A DNA stretch of 64,000 nt from Clostridiales bacterium (GTDB lineage Bacteria > Bacillota > Clostridia > Peptostreptococcales > Anaerovoracaceae). The translations under genes and the position numbers were made by a program. Below the pieces are notes generated by a model that saw nothing but the letters and a program-made list of their open reading frames with translations, searched no databases and had not been told where the DNA came from. The stretch covers positions 31,894-95,893 of the forward strand of contig JAAZCE010000007.1 of the NCBI GenBank assembly GCA_012513435.1, in the 5' to 3' direction. Of the stretch, positions 19,981-29,277 are shown one piece after another (position 1 is the stretch's first letter; every line of letters begins with the position of its first letter).

Positions 19981-20802
19981 TCATCTCGCTTTACCGTTAT
20001 ATATTCTCGGTTTACCAACCGAGACTTTCTTATATTCTATAGCTTTCTGAGGACAGGCATTAATACACGCCATACAATGGGTACACTCACTTCTCCATTT
20101 TGGCTTTTCTCCAACCAAAGAAATGTTGTCACAAGGGCAGAGATTGACACATCTTCCACAGCTTATACAGTCATTGGTAGTTCTGAATCCTTTAGCCGAG
20201 ATACAAAACAAATAAAAGGCTTCGTTAACTATTCCACTTTTTATTTTATCCACCAGACCAATATCTTGTCTGGGAATGCTTGCAGCTTCTCTTATGTATT
20301 CGACAGTTTTTATTGTTTCGGTCATAGCCGCCTCAATAATCTTCTTTAGTGTATTTTCATCCGGTACAGGGAACATTGCAGTATAATTTTCCGGCATATT
20401 AATTTGTTTTACGCCGCGAAAAGAAAAATCTTTGGCATCACAAAGACTTCGAATATGTTTTTCGGCATTTCCTATTTCACTTCCACAGGTCATTACAAAA
20501 TAAGCATCCCTGCACCCTGAAAAATGAGAGCAGAGAATAAAGTTTTCAAAAATTCTCGGCAAACGCCATCCGTACGTTGGACTGACAAAAATCCATGGGT
20601 TGTCAGATGTATAATTTTCATAGGTTTTGCCACGGATTGCCTCAAAGGCATTCATAACTTCGTCTTTAGTTTCCTCAGCAATCTTCTCCGCAACAATTCT
20701 ACTGTTCCCCGTTCCTGTGTAATAAATAATCATTTCAATTTTTCCCCGCTTTATTCTTTTATAAATATTTAAGAAAAGTGTGCATTTCATCAATAATACC
20801 AA
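19981..20802 (-). CDS. EFR1-type ferredoxin/flavodoxin fusion protein
   Basis: YYTGTGNSRIVAEKIA flavodoxin-like start and two 4Fe-4S motifs (CISCGRCVNLCPC, CTHCMACINACPQKAIEY). Confidence 0.88.
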   Translation of the reverse strand: MVLLMKCTLFLNIYKRIKRGKIEMIIYYTGTGNSRIVAEKIAEETKDEVMNAFEAIRGKTYENYTSDNPWIFVSPTYGWRLPRIFENFILCSHFSGCRDAYFVMTCGSEIGNAEKHIRSLCDAKDFSFRGVKQINMPENYTAMFPVPDENTLKKIIEAAMTETIKTVEYIREAASIPRQDIGLVDKIKSGIVNEAFYLFCISAKGFRTTNDCISCGRCVNLCPCDNISLVGEKPKWRSECTHCMACINACPQKAIEYKKVSVGKPRIYNGKAR

Positions 20803-20807
20803 TCATT

Positions 20808-21569
20808 TTATAGCCAAAGCGACCATTCGCCGTAATCAAATATACCGCTGCCATGATGCAGTTTGTTCTCCTCATTCAGTTGCCGAAATGCGTCTCGCAT
20901 CCCAATCAGAATCTCCGGATGGATATCCAATGTGTGATGTGCCGGAAATACCCGTTTTACCGGCAACGCTGCGACCTTCTCCAAGGACACAAGATACGCC
21001 TGCGGATTGGTGGATGGATAGTAGGCGAACAGCCTGTCCTTATACACCAAATCGCCGGTAAAAAGATAACCTCTCGCTGTCTCCCAAAAACACAGGTGTC
21101 CAGGCGAATGTCCCGGCGTATGCAGTGCTGTAATTACCCGACCTCCAAGGTCTAGGGCATCTCCGTCTAACAGCACTCGCGTGGGCATTCCCTGAAAGAA
21201 TTCGTAGGCATTTACATCATATCCATCCGGCGCGTCACAGCGGTCAAGCACCATCTCCCGTATCGTCTCAATATCCAGCGGGAATTCACCTGAAAGCCAT
21301 GGAAGCTCCGCTTCATGGGCGTAAAAGTCGGGATAGTATTTGTGCCCGCCAATATGGTCCCAATGAATATGCGTAGCCACCGCTATCACCGGTTTTTCCG
21401 TCAGTCTCTTAACCTCACTGGATATATTTTCAATTCCAAGCCCAGTGTCAATAAGCAGTGCTCGGTCACTGCCCTCCAGAAGGTAGCAGTGTGTTTCCTC
21501 CCAATGGCGGTATTCACTGATGATGTGTGTGTGTAAATCAATACTATCTATCGTAAACCATGGCTTCAT
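20808..21569 (-). CDS. MBL-fold metallo-hydrolase
   Basis: 253 aa; VATHIHWDHIGGHKYY, LHTPGHSPGHLCF, FTGDLVY. Confidence 0.92.
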   Translation of the reverse strand: MKPWFTIDSIDLHTHIISEYRHWEETHCYLLEGSDRALLIDTGLGIENISSEVKRLTEKPVIAVATHIHWDHIGGHKYYPDFYAHEAELPWLSGEFPLDIETIREMVLDRCDAPDGYDVNAYEFFQGMPTRVLLDGDALDLGGRVITALHTPGHSPGHLCFWETARGYLFTGDLVYKDRLFAYYPSTNPQAYLVSLEKVAALPVKRVFPAHHTLDIHPEILIGMRDAFRQLNEENKLHHGSGIFDYGEWSLWL

Positions 21570-21657
21570 GTTTTATCATTCTCCTTTACAATTTAAAAAA
21601 GTTTCAATTGCCTCCACCTCTATATGCTTCTCGGGAATCATATTTTTAAAATATATA

Positions 21658-22671
21658 TCATACTCTGAACTGCAATAAACATTTCTTCGTATTCCATATT
21701 TCCTTCGTTAAACAAGTAATATGTTCCGTGCATACGTCGTCCATCAGCGCCCAATAAATATTTTTATCTGTATGATGATAAGTAAAATGGCATTTTTCCT
21801 GTGCTCGTTTTGACTTTTCGTTACCGTCAAAATATCCACACCACAAGTTTTCCAGCTTCATGTCCTCAAAGGCATGTCGTGTAATCTCTTCACAAGTTTC
21901 CGGTACAGCAAGAACATTCCCAATAATTTCTCTGCTGTTTTCCACGCTGGTGTGAACAGGCCATCCGGCAATAGGTCCGACCTCTGGATCCTTTGCATAC
22001 TCATATAAGCTCTCCGCATCCGACTCCATCCACGGACGAAGGATTAACCGCTTCGTATATAAATTCTTTTCTTTTTCTTTGGAAATATAAACGGTTGAAT
22101 ATTCACCATTATATTCGTAGCCCAGTTTTTGAGCCATATGCAAAGAAATTTTATTGGCTGCATCCCAGCACGGCCTTATGCCACGTTTCTGGCATTCAAG
22201 TATAAATCTTGCTGCCGTAGGCATCGCTAGACCTTTTTTCTAAAGTCCTCTCTAGTTGCCACCTGAATTTCAATTGCCCCATCATAAACAATCATGGTTG
22301 AGGTCGCCGCCACAAGCTTGCCTTTGTATGTAATACCGTATCCAAAGCCCTTACTTAGATAATCCTCTGCAGATTCAAAGGTTTCACAGAATTCCCGTGA
22401 CCATTCCTCACTCATTGCCTGCTCGTACAAATCCCTGTCAAAGGCTTTAAGAACAGTACTCTTCCGGAATGCCGTTTACAAAATCCCTCAGATTTTCTCT
22501 ATCAAAATCATAATCCTTTTGCACAATCCAGTATCTCATAACTTCCGATGCGTTTTGAGGATGACATTCCAATATCAGATTTCGCCATTCAAGGCTCTTA
22601 GGAGAATATATTGCCGTAGTTTCTCCGCTTATGATGAACCCAAAATCCGGCTCCGGCATTTTATTTACCAA
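21658..22671 (-). pseudogene. Frameshifted GNAT acetyltransferase with a second GNAT segment fused at its C-terminal side
   Basis: Three consecutive minus ORFs (22447-22671, 22227-22430, 21658-22224) read as one acetyltransferase broken twice; the last continues into a RimJ-like segment (LYTKRLILRPWMESDAESLYEYAKDPEVG). Confidence 0.75.
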
Positions 22672-22689
22672 TGCTTCACCTTGGTAGCC

Positions 22690-23313
22690 TTATAAATATG
22701 CAATTACCATTTCTTTTTGCAAACATTCGAGAAATCTCGCAGCGTGTACTCCGTCCATCTGTGTATGATGAAATTGAAAGGACAAAGAAAGAGTCATCTT
22801 TGCAAATTTCCTCTTATATCTGCTCCAAATAATAAAAGGATTATTATATAAGCCGGAATAAATATTTACCGCTCCATCAATGTTATATTGAACAAGTGCG
22901 GAAGTACCTATAACCATATAATCATCCCCAAGATTGTATGGTTCACATGTATCGCACACCTGCTGTGTCAGTTTTAGATAATCCTGATTAAAGCGTTGAA
23001 TATCTTCGGAAAAAGGCACATCACAAGTGTTGATTTCGCCGTCTTTTGTAGAGACAACTGTGTTTATTGCAATATTATCGTACTGCATCAATTTGTCACC
23101 TACCGGCAACAAATAGAATTCTTTTGTCTGTGAAGCTGCTTTGCCAATGCACCAGCACATCATCATGTTAAATTTATAGCCATGCCCGCGACTCAGCTTT
23201 ACAAGCTGCGTAACATCCAAGGTTTTGAACAACGTCACCATAGGCATGGGTGTATTCATCCACAGCTCAAATGCCTGCCCACGTTTAGTTTTCTTTGCAT
23301 CTATTTCTTTCAA
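22690..23313 (-). CDS. CatA-like O-acetyltransferase (chloramphenicol acetyltransferase family)
   Basis: 207 aa; conserved active-site motif FQFHHTQMDGVHAARFLECLQ. Confidence 0.85.
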   Translation of the reverse strand: MKEIDAKKTKRGQAFELWMNTPMPMVTLFKTLDVTQLVKLSRGHGYKFNMMMCWCIGKAASQTKEFYLLPVGDKLMQYDNIAINTVVSTKDGEINTCDVPFSEDIQRFNQDYLKLTQQVCDTCEPYNLGDDYMVIGTSALVQYNIDGAVNIYSGLYNNPFIIWSRYKRKFAKMTLSLSFQFHHTQMDGVHAARFLECLQKEMVIAYL

Positions 23314-23886
23314 TTATGTTGTTCCTCCGTTCAATTCAAAAAATATCTAATTAAATCGAGCCTCCATTACACTATCCGACTTTTGACATTCAAATCACCT
23401 ATTAAACAATCCGCTGGCATCTAAATCTCTGTTTCAATGACCGACATCTAATCCAGCGCCTAAACTATACACAGCTTTTCCGTTAAGCCCTCATCGCCCT
23501 GTTTCCGCAAAGCGCTATGTTTAGACCTTGGATTGAATTTTCCATACTTCCGATCGTAAAAAAGACCTGAAATCAAGACTTTTTCACACGTATTTACCTG
23601 ACCTTAAACATCCGTACTACCGTCTCAACATGGCACGAGCGGGTGCTTTTGATAGCATTATCAGAGCCTAAGTGCTTATTTCTTGTGGTAATAAGTCCAA
23701 GAACACTACTGAATTTGCGTAAACAAGTCAAAGGCAAAATCCTTAGAAAATCCTCGTATTTCAGTAAATAGGTCAATGTCAATTTAGAGCAATTTCATAC
23801 TGTTTTCTGTTCTTCGTTTGGAAATCGGTCAACGAAATTTTGAAAACAGGGTTCTGTTCATAGGGGAACATGCAATGCCATTTATG

Positions 23887-24333
23887 TCATCTCTGGAAAG
23901 TGGAATTTGTAAGTTTCCTTTCAGTCTCCACAATGTCCTTTTCGATGAGCGGACGCATACTGCCTTTATACTTAGATAAATCAGCACTATGTAAAGCTGA
24001 TAGTGTCATCGGAATATATTGCCGTTTTGCCAGACCTACTTGTGCAAGTGCTTTAATACATTGTCTGGCTGTAATCGGCTTTTCATCTGTAATATGCATG
24101 AGGAATTCAGAAATAATTAAATCAAAACGGTTTCCATCATCCCATTGAGCATTTGCCGCAAGAATATACATCGCACGATTTCTTACTAACGATTTTGGAT
24201 AATTAAGCAATGAAGAAAAATCATCAAAATATGTATACCATACATCCATTTCCAGACTCTCAGAAATAATTTTGTCAGCCAACGTACAGGCATATTTATC
24301 ATCCTTTGCTGTCAGCTTTTCTACAATATTCAT
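23887..24333 (-). CDS. HEAT-repeat-like (SufBD-like) small protein
   Basis: 148 aa; helical repeats LLNYPKSLVRNRAMYILAANAQWDD...KPITARQCIKALAQVG. Confidence 0.6.
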   Translation of the reverse strand: MNIVEKLTAKDDKYACTLADKIISESLEMDVWYTYFDDFSSLLNYPKSLVRNRAMYILAANAQWDDGNRFDLIISEFLMHITDEKPITARQCIKALAQVGLAKRQYIPMTLSALHSADLSKYKGSMRPLIEKDIVETERKLTNSTFQR

Positions 24334-24379
24334 ATTCGCTCACCTAGTTCACTTAAACCGTAAAGCTTTTCTTTAGAGT

Positions 24380-25138
24380 TCATGCATATCGCCAACCTTG
24401 AACCATCTTCAAAAACTTTTTGTCATTTAGCTGCTCATTTGTAATCCAAGTTCCGTTACAAAACAGTGCATATGAAGTACATGGACTTGGTACTGTCTGC
24501 GCCTGTTCTTTTGTTTCAATATGAATCGCCTTAAAAGGAATATTATTGTCCTTGGCGGTTTTCTCAACAATTGGCACGTATTTTCCATTGAACGGGCATT
24601 GACTCGTATAGTATAAAACATATCCATCTTCTTCGATATGCGGGTGCTTTGCACACTCTTTAAAATTAGGCATCGGTGTATTTTTTTCAAAAGCAAGATA
24701 CATAAGATTGATACCTGTATCCGAGTTATCTGCCACTTGGAATCCCTTATATAGTAAATGCTTGGGATCGGATAAAAAAGGTTTTTTCTTCTTTGATGAA
24801 AGAACACATAATCCAATTTTCCCCTTCGCTTTTGAATCCTCTATGCACGCATTTAATAGTTCATTAGAATAACCGTGCCCTTTCAAAGAACCGGATATCC
24901 AGAAGCAGTCAATATACATATACCCATCTGCAACTATAGGAATCCATGCATTTTCTGCCGGGATATATTCAATGAAACATTTGCCTCTCTGGGTACTTTT
25001 CAAAAACACTAGCCCGTCATCAAAACATTTCATCATCCAATCTTTTTTTGAAGATACTTGAATATCTTTGTTGTTGGAAATTGCACAGCAAATATGTTCA
25101 TTTTCAATATTTTCTTTCGTCACTTGTATATATTCCAT
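24380..25138 (-). CDS. GNAT N-acetyltransferase with YoaP-like C-terminal domain
   Basis: 252 aa; SGSLKGHGYSNELLNACIEDSKAKGKIGLCVLSSKKKKPFLSDPK, C-terminal thioredoxin-like CPFNGKYVPIVE. Confidence 0.8.
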   Translation of the reverse strand: MEYIQVTKENIENEHICCAISNNKDIQVSSKKDWMMKCFDDGLVFLKSTQRGKCFIEYIPAENAWIPIVADGYMYIDCFWISGSLKGHGYSNELLNACIEDSKAKGKIGLCVLSSKKKKPFLSDPKHLLYKGFQVADNSDTGINLMYLAFEKNTPMPNFKECAKHPHIEEDGYVLYYTSQCPFNGKYVPIVEKTAKDNNIPFKAIHIETKEQAQTVPSPCTSYALFCNGTWITNEQLNDKKFLKMVQGWRYA

Positions 25139-25174
25139 TTTCTATATCTCCTTCGGCCAATAATTTCTAAATCC

Positions 25175-25729
25175 CTACATGTGGGCAATCTTTTTCAGTG
25201 TATTAGCGGTTCGTATTGTAAGCAGTTCTCCAATTCCTGAACTTGCTGTCTTTCTCCACCAGTTAGCCTTAGAATATTTCTTCCTATCAAATGACCAGAA
25301 AATATACCGCTCACAAACGCTTATCCGTTCTAAATCCGCCGTAGGGTCTCCAACTTTTTCTGCTATTTCTTCAGCACTTGATGTTGGCATTACAAAAATC
25401 AGATTGTCATACCACTCTTTATCAACACTTTCCCACCAATCTGGTTTCTTGTCCAACAATGTTTTTAATTCATTCTGTAAAATTACCAAAACAGGAATAT
25501 CCAGTTCAAATTCTTTATTTATCATTAATCTAATGTCACTGGAAATTCGTATTTTGTCTTCCGCATTACAGCAAAAAATAATATTACCGCTATTAAGATA
25601 TGACAAAACCTCTTTATACCCCAGTGCAAGGAAAGAGGCTTTAAGTTCTGACATGGATATCTTATTTTTGCCACTTATATTGATACCTCGCAGCAAGGCG
25701 ATATATCTGTTCATATGAATTATCACCAC
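25175..25729 (-). CDS. DUF1697 domain-containing protein (second copy)
   Basis: 184 aa; MNRYIALLRGINISGKNKISMSELKASFLALGYKEVLSYLNSGNIIF. Confidence 0.92.
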   Translation of the reverse strand: MVIIHMNRYIALLRGINISGKNKISMSELKASFLALGYKEVLSYLNSGNIIFCCNAEDKIRISSDIRLMINKEFELDIPVLVILQNELKTLLDKKPDWWESVDKEWYDNLIFVMPTSSAEEIAEKVGDPTADLERISVCERYIFWSFDRKKYSKANWWRKTASSGIGELLTIRTANTLKKIAHM

Positions 25730-25801
25730 CTTATCAAATTCAGCCTACTCAGATACTATCAGTTGTTCGAAATTTCCGAACAACTTAAACACTATTCCTT
25801 T

Positions 25802-26465
25802 TTACCTTTTTTCTCTAACAGCTTTATACTCGCCAAATAGTCCTGTTCTACGCTGCCAAGAGTTTTTGCCCTGTATTTCTTGTATTCTAGTCTGAGCATT
25901 GTCCATCGCTTGCAGGTGGCTAACTGAGCCATTCCCAGTCAATAGATTTTCACCCGTTGATGTTAAAATTCCATCGAGGTGCTTTGCCCAATCTTCCATT
26001 GTCATAGGCACTTCTCGTTCTGCTTGTTTTTCCGCAAAATCAAGATATCCGGAAACAAGCTGTCCCATTGCCCGCAGTTCTTTCTCATCCAGATAATTCT
26101 TTGCAATCTTTGCTTCACGCAGTGTCGGTTAGTCTCCCGAAAAAGTCATAAGTCCCATAAAATCTTTTTCAGCATCAGCACGATGATAGATAACCTCGGC
26201 AGCCGTTTCGCCGGAAACAGCATAATGAATCTTGTTCTGTACTCGCTTGAAAAACTGTATAGAAACTGCTGCGGTAGGATTGTAATTGACACTGGTCGCA
26301 TAGATTTCCAATACCTGACGATAGAAAACCTTTTCCGAAGCACGAATGTCACGGATGCGTTCAAGCAGTTCTTTAAAGTATCCGCCACCGCCCAGTTCTT
26401 TCAAGCGGTCATCATCCATTGCAAAACCTTTTTTGATGTATTCTTTTAAACGGAGATTACAACAT
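25802..26465 (-). pseudogene. RhuM-family virulence protein remnant
   Basis: DVVISV then (deletion) LKEYIKKGFAMDDDRLKELGGGGYFKELLERIRDIRASEKVFYRQV...MTFSGD-stop-PTLREAKIAKNYLDEKELRAMGQLVSGYLDFAE; internal deletion plus in-frame stop. Confidence 0.75.
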
Positions 26466-26549
26466 CAAGATTATAGTAATTTGTTGGCTTGGTAGATTAT
26501 TATTTCTCCATAATTATCCACTGAACTATTCTCCCTTCAGTTTTACTAT

Positions 26550-27131
26550 TCAAGATTTCCCGTACCTTTCAAGTACAATCTCCTTAAATTTTTCGCCGGC
26601 ATAGATATATTCTGTCTTACCATTTATCTTCATGGTAAACAGCCAGTTAAAATTTACAGCATGATTAATTTCAAGTGTATGTAAAATTCCATCTCGGATA
26701 AATTCATAAAAACGATAGCCGTCATCAGCAAATCGGCTTTGCGTTGTATTCAGTGTAGCGATAGCACTTTTGTCCGTAAGCTTTTCAAAACAGGTGATTG
26801 GGTTTGCTTCAAACATTTTCTTTAGGGCTTTTGTCATTTGCTTATCCGTCTTATATAATTCAAGCAGATAGTGTGCCATCATATCTCCAACATTTTCTAA
26901 GTCCGCTACCTTTATATCAACTAAAAATAGAGTTAGCTTACTGGCGAAATTCACTACTTGGATACATTTTCTTTTATCAAAATAAAACAGCTTTGCACCC
27001 CATTCAAGAATTTTATCTCCGCTTTCATTCTCAATCACAGCCCCAGCAATCTGATTGATTGGAGGAGTTAATTCATTTGGAAGTTTCAATTTGTATCTTT
27101 CAAAGGTCTGCTTTGTCGCATAAATAATCAT
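26550..27131 (-). CDS. DUF6933-like hypothetical protein
   Basis: 193 aa; MIIYATKQTFERYKLKLPNEL...LTLFLVDIKVADLENVG; family label from memory. Confidence 0.5.
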   Translation of the reverse strand: MIIYATKQTFERYKLKLPNELTPPINQIAGAVIENESGDKILEWGAKLFYFDKRKCIQVVNFASKLTLFLVDIKVADLENVGDMMAHYLLELYKTDKQMTKALKKMFEANPITCFEKLTDKSAIATLNTTQSRFADDGYRFYEFIRDGILHTLEINHAVNFNWLFTMKINGKTEYIYAGEKFKEIVLERYGKS

Positions 27132-27132
27132 A

Positions 27133-27312
27133 ATGTATCACCTTCATCATTCCGCTTCACATATGTCAATTTAATATCATAGCCCAGAGCCTCCAGCATC
27201 TGCACGAAGGTCTTGTTTATCACACCGTCCTGTTTTTTGATGATACGGTTGACATATTGCCCCGTAGTGCTAATCTTCTCGGCAAGCTGTGCCTGCGTGA
27301 CACCTGCTTATG
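27133..27312 (-). pseudogene. XRE-type HTH regulator C-terminal remnant
   Basis: Minus translation AGVTQAQLAEKISTTGQYVNRIIKKQDGVINKTFVQMLEALGYDIKLTYVKRNDEGDT without a start. Confidence 0.65.
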
Positions 27313-27468
27313 TTCTTAGGAAAAAGCTACCAAATGGAAGATGCATTAATGTGACAAAATCCTGCTGAAAATAATGAAAAATCGACATGCTGATTTTAGG
27401 AAAATTCCCTATCCTAAATTAGGAAAAAATTCTTTTTTATTTTAGGGAAAAACACTTCACTAAATACA

Positions 27469-27480
27469 CTTAGACATCAA
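27469..27480. repeat. Candidate att half-site (copy 1) in a RumA-like C-terminal motif
   Basis: cttagacatcaa; minus strand encodes ...ECVVLMSKCI*. Confidence 0.5.
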
Positions 27481-27702
27481 GACTACGCACTCAGCAGTAA
27501 ATTCCATTCCAGCTGAAGCTGGGGAATTCTTGCATGAGACGTACCTCTGCTTACTTCGTCTCTTCATTCCTTGTAAGTAGGGTTACGGCTTCAACATGTG
27601 CCGAGATGACTTAATTAATGCCATCACTAAGCTATTCCTCGGGTCGAGTTTACAGTTTAGATTTATGCCTCGTCTTTAAAGGTTGAGTTGATATTATTGT
27701 TG

Positions 27703-27864
27703 TTATTCCAGTTCTTCAATGGCATCTTTAAGTTCTTCTAAAGTATCGTAATCATCCACATCTAACCCAAGTTCTTCTGCCCTCTGAGTAAGAGCGTCAT
27801 TTTCCAAATCATTATCAAAACCACCTAAAATTTCAAACCCTATTACTTCATCAAATAAGCTCAT
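27703..27864 (-). CDS. 53-aa acidic hypothetical protein, last gene of the cargo-A operon
   Basis: MSLFDEVIGFEILGGFDNDLENDALTQRAEELGLDVDDYDTLEELKDAIEELE*; starts 19 bp after the stop of the 27884 ORF; not in the supplied ORF track. Confidence 0.6.
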   Translation of the reverse strand: MSLFDEVIGFEILGGFDNDLENDALTQRAEELGLDVDDYDTLEELKDAIEELE

Positions 27865-27883
27865 TTTCGTATCTCCCGCTATA

Positions 27884-28492
27884 TCAAAAATTTGACTTGA
27901 TATTCTCCTCCGCTAGTCTCAACTGAAGTAAATCAAAATTATACTCTTTAATATCGTTGGTTGCTCTCAGTTCATTTATCATTTCTGATAATGTTTTCTT
28001 TCCCTTTGAAATGATAGTATTAATTGCCTTAATTTGAGAAAGAAAAGGCTCTTTGTAGTAATAATGTTCTAGTTTTTCCTTAATATCAATTATAGCCCCT
28101 TTGGGAACTATATCCCAACAGATAATAAGCCATTGTATCGCATTGTATAATTGCTTAGATTCATCATTCCACTGTTTTTTTGGAGTTCCAGTTCCATTAC
28201 AACCAGTTTCATTTCCACTTCCACCAGTTGCTCTTATTGGATCAAACAATGGCATATCTGGTTCGCCCATTAACTCTAAGAAATGCTTTGCTGCACCTGT
28301 ACCACACAAAATTGATTGGACGATTTTATCATCATTTTTAGATGTACATTGGAACACGTAATACTGATCTTTCAACTCGGCTTCAGCATCACTTCTTTTC
28401 GTTTGTCCATTCAATAATCTTGTGTGTGCTATTAATTTTATATCATATTGTTCTGCTATTTTTATTCTAGTGTTTACACCTCTACAATTCAT
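27884..28492 (-). CDS. Hypothetical protein (cargo-A operon)
   Basis: 202 aa, overlaps the upstream HNH gene by 1 bp; no family recognised. Confidence 0.75.
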   Translation of the reverse strand: MNCRGVNTRIKIAEQYDIKLIAHTRLLNGQTKRSDAEAELKDQYYVFQCTSKNDDKIVQSILCGTGAAKHFLELMGEPDMPLFDPIRATGGSGNETGCNGTGTPKKQWNDESKQLYNAIQWLIICWDIVPKGAIIDIKEKLEHYYYKEPFLSQIKAINTIISKGKKTLSEMINELRATNDIKEYNFDLLQLRLAEENIKSNF

Positions 28493-29277
28493 TATATTTT
28501 TACTCCTATCATTTCCTTTACTTCCTCAACACTATAAACCCCTCCAACCTTCGAATGTAAGATCATATGACAGTTTGGGCATACTGGTATCAAATCTGTT
28601 GCAGGATTAACTTCATATGTATCATCAATTTCATTCAATGGTTTAATATGATGAATATGGATTTTGCCTTCAAACTCTTGTCCATAAACTTCTCCAAAAT
28701 CAAAGCCACATATTTTACAAGTAGATCCTTGCAATTTAATGCACTCTTTTCGAGCTTTTTCATTGCGTTCGTAGGCATTTATAGTTATCTGTTTTTTTGC
28801 ACCCTCAATATATTTTTCTGATTCAATAAGACCAAGTTCTTCAGGGATCTGAGATTGCTGTTTTTTATCTATCAGCGTTAGTATATCGTTTATTTGGGAA
28901 TAATCCAGTTTTTGTTTTACTTGTGAAAAGCCTTTAAAAGTACTATCAATGCTTGAAAGTTCTTCTGCAGTTATTGGCTCAAAAACAGAAATGCTATGAA
29001 TATCAAAAACTATTGCTCCCTTATATATTCCATCCTTAGGCACATTAAACTTTTCAGTTCTTAACAATCTAGCACTTGCTATAACTTCACCATCAATTTG
29101 AAAAAGTACAAGAGAACCTTCTGGACAGGTTATGCCCGTATTCCTAAAATAGTAATAACCCTGCTGTTCTTTTATTAAATGATTCAAAAAATACGATTCT
29201 TGTATTTCCTCATATGACATATCTGGGAATTCATATTTCTTGCTCATTGGTAATAATCGCACTTCCTTAAGCATCAT
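28492..29277 (-). CDS. HNH endonuclease with N-terminal PUA/EVE-like domain
   Basis: 261 aa; CKICGFDFGEVYG...IHIHHIKPLNEI...LIPVCPNCHMILHS; N-terminal half YYYFRNTGITCPEGSLVLFQIDGEVIASARLL looks PUA-like. Confidence 0.85.
   Translation of the reverse strand: MMLKEVRLLPMSKKYEFPDMSYEEIQESYFLNHLIKEQQGYYYFRNTGITCPEGSLVLFQIDGEVIASARLLRTEKFNVPKDGIYKGAIVFDIHSISVFEPITAEELSSIDSTFKGFSQVKQKLDYSQINDILTLIDKKQQSQIPEELGLIESEKYIEGAKKQITINAYERNEKARKECIKLQGSTCKICGFDFGEVYGQEFEGKIHIHHIKPLNEIDDTYEVNPATDLIPVCPNCHMILHSKVGGVYSVEEVKEMIGVKI

Noticed and set aside
25802-26465. RhuM as an active toxin/virulence gene
   Set aside because: Has an internal deletion and an in-frame stop; scored as a pseudogene.
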